Source: JACCZX01 sp963786295 (GTDB lineage: Bacteria > Pseudomonadota > Gammaproteobacteria > Burkholderiales > Burkholderiaceae_F). Taken from it: a stretch of 64,000 nucleotides of DNA. How positions within the stretch are numbered: position 1 is the first letter of the stretch; each line of letters starts with the position of its first letter. Both the position numbers and the translations under genes were made by a program. This document shows, one piece after another, positions 55,904-64,000 of the stretch. Below the pieces are notes generated by a model, which saw only the letters and a program-made list of their open reading frames with translations, was not told the DNA's origin and did no database searches. The stretch is from contig CAWAYV010000022.1 of NCBI GenBank assembly GCA_963786295.1, positions 21,668 to 85,667 of the forward strand. Direction: 5' to 3'.

Positions 55904-58900
55904 ATGCACAATGCTCGCCTGCTCACTTCATTTGTTGCCGCACTTGCCTTTTCCCTGGCGACTGCGTTTGCTCCGGCACGCGCCGAAGACATCGATATCT
56001 ATTCGCTGCCAAACACCGAAGGGTTTCCGCCCGAACGTGCTGATCATTTTGGACAACAGCGCGAACTGGAGCTCATCGATTTCGACTCCGATCTGCAGTG
56101 CGGCCGGTGCGATGGTGAAGAACTCCAACCCCGGCAAGGAGGAAGGCACCAAAATGGGCGCGCAGAAATGCGCGCTCTACAGGCTGATCGCCAGCCTCTC
56201 GGTTGCCGATCTAAGCCAGTTCAATTTCGCGTCTGATGCTGTTCAACGAATCGCCCGACGCCAGCGGCTATCCGCGCAAGGCCTTCTTTCATGTCACGAC
56301 CGCCGCCGACAAGCAGGCTTTGCTGAACATCGATCAGCGGACTGAGGATCAATGCGCGACAAAAGCAACAACGCGTCGACGGCCGAAAGCTTTTACGAGG
56401 CGTATCAGTGGTTCGCCGGCTCGACCGTTCACCTGGGGAACAAGACGGCGACCAAGCACGATCGCGGCGGCATTTACCGATGCCAGCAAGACTCGCTATG
56501 TCTCGCCTGGCGTCGGCTGCGCAAAGAACCACATCATCTATCTTGCCAACGGCAAGCCGCAGGACAACGACAACAACGCACTTGCTCTGCTGCGTCGTTT
56601 GAACCCGAGCGTGGTCGCGCAAGAGTATTCCTGTTGCAGAAGGCGTAGGCAACAGTGACGAGGCCAACTGGGCGGACGAGTTTGCTGCCTTCTTCAATCG
56701 CGGCGCCGACCTGGATACCACGATCGAAGGCGCGCAGAACATCACGTCCACACGCTGGCCGTGACCGGCGCGTCGAGCGACGGCAACTATCCGAACTTCA
56801 TTCGCTGGATCGCAAAGGAAGGCGGCGGCCTTTACCAGCAGGCAAGCAACAGCGACGAGATCGTCGTCGGCATGACAAAGATTTTCAACCAGGTACGCGC
56901 GGCCAACAGTGTCTTTTCGTCGGCCAGCCTGCCGGTTTCAGCCAACACGCAGGGCACCTATCTGAATCAGGTGTACATCGGAATGTTCCGTCCCGACGGA
57001 AACGCGCTGCCGCGCTGGGTCGGCAACTTGAAGCAGTACCAATTCGTTTATGACGCGGCCACGAACACGCTGCGACTTGGCCGATTCCGCGCTTGTGCCC
57101 GCGGTGAGCCCCACCACCGGCTTTATTGACAGCGATGCAACGAGCTTCTGGACCACGCCGTCGAGCTTCTGGATCAATGTCGAGGCAGCTTCATCCGGGC
57201 GTTATTCGCGTAGCGACGCGCCTGATGGTGAAGTTGTCGAAAAAGGGCGGCATAGCGCAGTGGCTCAGGACGAGATACTGGGAGTCGCGAGCGGACAGGC
57301 CGGTGTACACCTGCGTCGGTAGCGGCTGCGACGGCGGCACCACCGGCATCGACCTCGCTGCCGCCGGAAGCAACTACGTCTTTCAGACGGACAACACGAG
57401 CCTGACCGCCGCCATGCTGGGCGTCGGCTCCAGCACGCGAGCGCGAACTGGTGATCCGTTGGATCCGCGGACGCGACAACGTCACCAGCACCAACGTCGC
57501 CAATGAATCGGTCGCCCGCGACCAGCTCGGCCAGGCGCCGGACGGTGTCACCGTGCGGCCGTCGATTCACGGCGATGTGCTGCACTCGCGACCGGTGGCC
57601 ATTAACTACGGCGGCACTCGCGGTGTTGTCGTGTATTACGGTTCCAATGACGGCATGCTGCGCGCAATCAATGGCAACAAGACTGGCACCGGGGCTGGCA
57701 GTGAAATGTGGTCGTTCGTGGCCCCTGAGCATTTCGCAAGTCTGAATCGTTTGCGCGAGAACGATCCTCAGGTCCGCTACCCATCAACTCCGGCCGCGGT
57801 TGCAGGAGCGATTCCGCGTAGCTACTTCTTCGACGGCCCGATCGGCGCTTATCAGAACACGGCGACGAATGAGGTGCTGTTGTTCCCTGGGATGAGACGC
57901 GGCGGGCGGGGGGTGTACGCGTTCAATGTCACGAATCCGGACCGGCCGCATTTGATGTGGCGCATCAATCACACGATGGCCGACTACGCCTCGCTCGGAC
58001 AGACGTGGTCGATGCCACGAATATCGCGAATCAAGGGTAGCGCGGATCCGGTGCTGATCATGGGCGCGGGCTACGACCCCACTGCTGAGGACTCCAGTCC
58101 AGCCGGCGCAAGCACAGTGGGCCGAGGCGTTTACGTCATCAACATGCGCACCGGCGCTCGCCTGGGCTTTATAGCGACCGACTACAGCGTGCCGGCGGAC
58201 GTGTCGATCGTGGACTCTGACGGCGACGGGTTCGTCGATCGCGCCTACGTGGTCGATGTACGCGCCCAGGTGTACCGAATCGACATCGAGGATGCTGCGC
58301 GGTGAAGCGCGCCGCGACGTCTGACTTGGCTCATCACCAAGATCGCCGCATTGAATGATGGCACCGGCGGGACGGACGGAACGCGCAAGGTGTTTTTTGC
58401 GCCGGATGTTGTGCTGACGCGCAATTACGGGGCGATCTTGTTCGGTACTGGTGACCGCGAGAAGCCGCTGACGACAACATCAAACGACCGTTTCTTCCTT
58501 GTCAAGGACACGCGCGTTGCGAAGGGCGAGCCGACATCGGTCACCCTGATTACCGAGGCCGCTCTGACGATGATCGGAAGCGACGGTGCCACCACCGACG
58601 AGCAGGGGTGTGCGTACGCTCTGGCTACGAACGGCGAAAAAGTGATCAATCAGCCGATCACCTTCGGCGGCATCACCTATTTCTCGACCAATCGCCCGTT
58701 GCCACCGGGTCCGGGAAGCTGCTCACGCAGCCAATCACGGGCCTATCAGCTGCCGCTGGTATGCCAGGTGCCGACCTATCGGAATCTTATCGGGGACGGT
58801 CTTCCGCCTTCGCCGGTCGTGGGGTACGTGGACGTGGGTGGCGGCAAACTGGTCCCATTCGTGATCGGCGGCGGAGGCGAGACCAACTCGTCGATCGAAG

Positions 58901-58974
58901 CCGAGCGCGCGCGCATCGTGATTCCCGCCAAGCGCAAGCGCTCCTTCTGGTTTATGGAGAACCGAGACCGCTAG
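55904..58974 (+). pseudogene. pilY1: PilY1-type pilus tip protein, several frameshifts (cluster 2)
   Basis: ATG 55904 gives a signal peptide ending in an alanine-rich site before EDIDIYSLPNTEG; after a shift near 56030 it reads NVLIILDNSANWS, the metal-binding start of PilY1. Blocks YRLIASLSVADLSQFNF, FYEAYQWFAGSTVHLGN, GCAKNHIIYLANG, NFIRWIAKEGGGLYQQ and RWVGNLKQYQFVYDA follow in changing frames. From 57508 a long open stretch contains VVVYYGSNDGMLRAING and the calcium loop DSDGDGFVDRAYVVD. One more shift near 58300 separates the final ATTRKVFF-like part, seen as GTRKVFFAPDVVLTRN, which ends at TAG 58972-58974. About 1020 residues, much shorter than the cluster 1 protein. Confidence 0.85.
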
Positions 58975-59083
58975 ATTGGCGCGGAAGACGGCTAGACGTC
59001 GGAGTAGCACAACGCCGGTTGATGCACTAGGTTAGGCTGCCGGTTCTGCTGTTGAGCAGCGATTCCCGGCTGCCTTAGCCAAC

Positions 59084-59728
59084 GTGCCGACTCCTCGCCG
59101 CAAGAACCGCTCGAATCCGGAGTGGATTCGGCGTCACATTAGCGACCCCTACGTCAAGCGTTCGTTGGCCGAGGGTTTTCGCTCACGCGCCGCGTACAAA
59201 CTGACGGAAATCGATGACAAAGACCGGTTGTTGCGGCCCAAAATGGTCGTGGTTGAACTGGGCGCTGCGCCCGGCAGTTGGACTCAGGTGGTTCGGCAGC
59301 GATTGACGGCGCGTAACGGGATAGTCAGCGGGCGCGTTGTGGCGGTCGATCTGCTGCCGATGGATCCCTTGCCGGATGTCGAATTCATCCAGGGCGATTT
59401 TCATGACGAAGCGGTTGAGCGCCAGTTGATCGATCTTCTGGCGGGGGCCAAAGTCGACGTGGTGCTGTCGGATATGGCACCTAACTTATCGGGGATTGCG
59501 TCTGCCGATGCGGCGCGTAGCGTGCATCTGGCGGAAGTCGCGGCCGACTTTGCCGCTAAATATCTGCAACCGAACGGTGCTTTTCTCGTCAAAGCGTTCC
59601 AGGGCAGCGGCTACAGTCAGTACGTTGAGCGCTTGAAGAGAATCTTTCGTTCCGTCGCCGTGCGCAAGCCCGCTGCATCGCGCGAAACATCGGCGGAAGT
59701 GTATTTATTGGGCCGTCAATTGCGATAG
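59084..59728 (+). CDS. rlmE: 23S rRNA 2'-O-ribose methyltransferase RlmE (FtsJ)
   Basis: RlmE methylates U2552 in the A-loop of 23S rRNA using S-adenosylmethionine, helping 50S maturation. The 214-residue protein shows the K-D-K-E catalytic set: FRSRAAYKL (Lys39), VVLSDMAPNLSG, GAFLVKAFQGSG and TSAEVYLLG. The SAM-binding loop is VVELGAAPGSWTQV. GTG 59084 matches the family N-terminus MPTPRRKNRSNPEW; no ATG precedes it in frame closely. It is followed by ftsH after 101 bases, the conserved order. Confidence 0.95.
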   Translation: MPTPRRKNRSNPEWIRRHISDPYVKRSLAEGFRSRAAYKLTEIDDKDRLLRPKMVVVELGAAPGSWTQVVRQRLTARNGIVSGRVVAVDLLPMDPLPDVEFIQGDFHDEAVERQLIDLLAGAKVDVVLSDMAPNLSGIASADAARSVHLAEVAADFAAKYLQPNGAFLVKAFQGSGYSQYVERLKRIFRSVAVRKPAASRETSAEVYLLGRQLR

Positions 59729-59829
59729 TAGGGGTTTAGAATTCGCCGGACGTACCCAACTGCGGTTGAGGTCGCATTTAGCTGCGGCCTGAAGGTTGCC
59801 TGATAGATCGGGCGCGTAGAGGAGTTCCC

Positions 59830-61713
<1,884 letters not shown>

Positions 61714-61731
61714 TCGACGCAGTCCTGAAAG

Positions 61732-61755
61732 AGGCCGGCACCCCGGCCTTTTTTA
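61732..61755 (+). terminator. intrinsic terminator after ftsH
   Basis: AGGCCGG pairs with CCGGCCT around CACC, followed by a run of T residues. It lies 18 bases after ftsH and only 14 bases before the folP start, so folP-glmM expression from ftsH would need read-through. Confidence 0.85.
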
Positions 61756-61768
61756 TTGCGTTTCTACA

Positions 61769-62650
61769 ATGCAGGCGATGCTTAACCGTGAGGTAGAAAT
61801 CAAACAACAGCCCACATGGTCGGTTGCGGGCCGCGAGCTTGCGCTCGACCGCGTGCTCGTGATGGGCATCGTCAACGTCACGCCCGATTCGTTTGCCGAT
61901 GGCGGGCGCCACTTCAACCACGCCGATGCATTGGCGCATGCACGACAGTTGATCGACGAAGGCGCCGACATCATCGACATCGGAGGCGAGTCGACGCGCC
62001 CGGGTGCAGCTGATGTGTCGCCCGACGAAGAAATCAGACGCGTAGTGCCGCTGCTCGAGGCGCTGGCGCCCGGCGCAGTTCCGTTGTCGGTTGACACCAG
62101 CAAGCCCGAGGTCATGCGCGCCGCGTTGGCGGCCGGCGCTGCGATCATCAATGACGTGCGTGCGCTGCAGCAGCCCGGCGCGCTGGAGGCGGTAGCAGAC
62201 AGTGAGCTGCGGGCTGGTGCTGATGCACATGCAGGGCACGCCGCGCACGATGCAACAAGCACCTTACTATCGCGACGTGACGAGTGAGGTCGTACAGTTT
62301 CTGACGCGCGAGAGTGCAAAGCGCGCGCGCACGTGGAATCGACGGGCGGCGCATTGCGGTCGACCCGGGGTTCGGGTTTGGCAAGAGCATCGAGCATAAT
62401 TTCACGCTTCTGTCTGAGCTATCGGCGCTGAAGCAAATGCAACTTCCGATCGTGGTGGGGCTGTCGCGAAAGTCGATGCTTGGCGCAGCGACGGGCCGCG
62501 CTGTGCACGATCGAGTGGCGGCTTCGGTAGCCGCCGCGTTGCTGGCCGCCGAGCGTGGTGCGAACATCGTGCGCGTGCACGACGTCGCGGCGACACGCGA
62601 TGCACTGACGCGTGTGGAAAACGATGCAGGACCAAGTGCGCGTCCAATGA
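61769..62650 (+). pseudogene. folP: dihydropteroate synthase, about three frameshifts as read
   Basis: FolP joins para-aminobenzoate to the pterin pyrophosphate in folate synthesis and is the sulfonamide target. ATG 61769 starts a frame with VLVMGIVNVTPDSFADGG, ADIIDIGGESTRPGA, PLSVDTSKPEVMRAAL and IINDVRALQQPGALE. A shift near 62205 leads to LVLMHMQGTPRTMQ, one near 62335 to RRIAVDPGFGFGKSIEHNF and LPIVVGLSRKSMLG, and one near 62610 to the ending VWKTMQDQVRVQ at TGA 62648-62650. All substrate-binding motifs are present and the total length, about 293 residues, is normal. Sequence error is likely, as the gene is usually essential. It overlaps glmM by ATGA. Confidence 0.9.
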
Positions 62651-64000
62651 GCACCCGACGCAAGTATTTCGGCACCGACGGCGTGCGCGGCACGGTAGGC
62701 GAAGCGCCGATCACGCCGGAGTTCGTGTTGCGTCTGGGCCAGGCAACCGGCCGCGCGCTGCTGCAGGCTGCCAGTAGATCCGGCAGTCAACGCCCCACCG
62801 TATTGATAGGCAAGGACACGCGCATATCCGGCTACATGCTCGAAGCTGCGCTGGAAGCGGGTCTTTCGAGCGCCGGGGTGGACGTCGTGCTGTGCGGTCC
62901 GTTGCCGACTCCCGGAGTGGCTTACCTGACGCGAGCGCTCAGGCTCGATGCCGGCATCGTTATCAGCGCTTCGCACAACCCGTATCCAGACAATGGCATC
63001 AAGTTCTTTTCGGCACGCGGGACCAAGCTGTCGGACGCGGTTGAAGAGCGCATCGAGGCCGAACTCGAGCAGCCCTGGCACTGCGTCGATTCGAAGCTTC
63101 TCGGTAAGGTCAGGCGGCTTGACGATGCCGCCGGACGCTACATCGAGTTTTGCAAGCGCACGTTTCCGAACGAAGCTGACCTCAAGGGTCTCAAGATCGT
63201 CGTCGACAGCGCGCACGGTGCGGCTTATCACGTGGCGTCGCCGGTGTTCCACGAGCTTGGCGCCGAAGTCATTTCGCTCGGCGTGTCACCGAACGGAATG
63301 AACATCAACGACGGCGTCGGGGCAGTGCACGCGAGTCATCTCGCCGACGCGGTGCGCAGCACTCAAGCCGATTACGGGATCGCGCTCGATGGCGACGCCG
63401 ACCGGGTTGTGATCGCCGATGCCGAAGGGCGGATTTATAACGGTGATGAATTGCTGTACATCATCGTGCGTGACCGGATGCGCCAAGCGAAAGTCGAAGG
63501 TGTGGTCGGCACGTTGATGACTAATTTTTCGCTGGAGCGTCGACTGCGCGAGCTCGACATTCCATTTTCGCGCGCGAAAGTCGGCGATCGTTACGTGCTG
63601 GAGATGCTGCAAGAGAAGAACTGGCTGTACGGCGGGGAAGGCTCCGGGCACCTGTTATGCCTCGATTGCCATACCACCGGCGACGGCATCGTCAGCGCAT
63701 TGCAGGTGCTCTCGGCAGCTCGACGCCAGAACAAATCGCTCGCGCAACTCACTCATGATCTGGTGCTGATGCCGCAGGCGCTGGTCAACGCGACCGTAGA
63801 GCGCGGCTTCGAGTGGCGCTCACACACGGCTCTGGTCGCTGCGGTATCGGACGCGGAGCGCGAACTCAACGGCAGCGGCCGCGTACTGATTCGCCCCTCG
63901 GGAACCGAGCCTGTGCTGCGCGTAATGGTCGAAGCCTCGGAAGCCGAAATCGCCGAAGCGATGGCGCAGCGGCTTGCATCGACGATCCGTCCCGCGCTTA
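62647..64000 (+). CDS. glmM: phosphoglucosamine mutase, 3' end cut by the window
   Basis: GlmM converts glucosamine-6-phosphate to glucosamine-1-phosphate for UDP-GlcNAc, needed for peptidoglycan and lipopolysaccharide. ATG 62647 overlaps the folP stop. The protein has RKYFGTDGVRG at the N-terminus, the catalytic serine in GIVISASHNPYPDNGIKFF, the metal-binding DGDADR, the sugar loop GGEGSGHLL and the phosphate-binding RPSGTEPVLRVMVE. The frame is open to the last base of the window with about 451 codons, so only a few residues can be missing. Confidence 0.96.
   Translation, partial: MSTRRKYFGTDGVRGTVGEAPITPEFVLRLGQATGRALLQAASRSGSQRPTVLIGKDTRISGYMLEAALEAGLSSAGVDVVLCGPLPTPGVAYLTRALRLDAGIVISASHNPYPDNGIKFFSARGTKLSDAVEERIEAELEQPWHCVDSKLLGKVRRLDDAAGRYIEFCKRTFPNEADLKGLKIVVDSAHGAAYHVASPVFHELGAEVISLGVSPNGMNINDGVGAVHASHLADAVRSTQADYGIALDGDADRVVIADAEGRIYNGDELLYIIVRDRMRQAKVEGVVGTLMTNFSLERRLRELDIPFSRAKVGDRYVLEMLQEKNWLYGGEGSGHLLCLDCHTTGDGIVSALQVLSAARRQNKSLAQLTHDLVLMPQALVNATVERGFEWRSHTALVAAVSDAERELNGSGRVLIRPSGTEPVLRVMVEASEAEIAEAMAQRLASTIRPAL

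Overview
This is GC-rich bacterial chromosome that looks betaproteobacterial, most like Burkholderiales. The evidence is gene order: pheA-hisC-tyrA-aroA-cmk-rpsA-ihfB-lapA-lapB-cysM, trxA-rho-rpmE beside an AddAB-type pair, ffs-dnaX-ybaB-recR, and carA-carB-greA-yhbY-rlmE-ftsH-folP-glmM. Fused class I fumarase, zinc-free L31, GyrA C-terminal features and a GGGCCGCCC-type intergenic repeat agree with this. I see no tRNA, rRNA, CRISPR array, insertion sequence or prophage.

Layout. 1-5.5 kb: gyrA (5' end cut by the window), then the translationally coupled aromatic genes pheA, hisC and tyrA. 5.6-14.7 kb: a lipoprotein gene and a first minor-pilin cluster (fimT, pilV, pilW, pilX, pilY1, pilE, plus the tail of a further pilin gene) sitting between tyrA and aroA. 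14.7-21.5 kb: aroA, cmk, rpsA, ihfB, lapA, lapB, cysM. 21.6-29.8 kb: fumarase, htpX, a glycosyltransferase/MATE pair, rpmE, rho, trxA. 30-39.6 kb: addB-addA-like repair genes, 4.5S RNA on the opposite strand, a GNAT gene, dnaX, ybaB, recR. 39.6-46 kb: MAPEG protein, a nitrate/taurine-type ABC importer, an unrecognised membrane protein and a rhomboid protease. 46-52.2 kb: carA, gmhA, carB, greA, yhbY. 52.3-59 kb: a second pilin cluster (two pilE-like genes, fimT, pilV, pilW, pilX, pilY1). 59-64 kb: rlmE, ftsH, folP, glmM (cut by the window end).

The two pilin sets are the main accessory content. They encode different paralogues (PilY1 of about 1640 versus about 1020 residues), and each lies inside an otherwise conserved core neighbourhood, so the organism probably builds type IV pili with two alternative tip/minor-pilin sets. 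No assembly ATPase, platform or secretin gene is in the window.

Many genes, including ones normally essential (dnaX, folP) and core biosynthetic genes (hisC, carA), are broken by single-base shifts while the protein signal continues cleanly in another frame. I read most of these as consensus sequence errors rather than real decay. They are typed as pseudogenes here only because the given sequence does not translate through. The pilin clusters carry the highest load. Other points of interest are a pilin-tail duplication at 14.5-14.7 kb and unusual residues at known drug or herbicide positions in GyrA and AroA.
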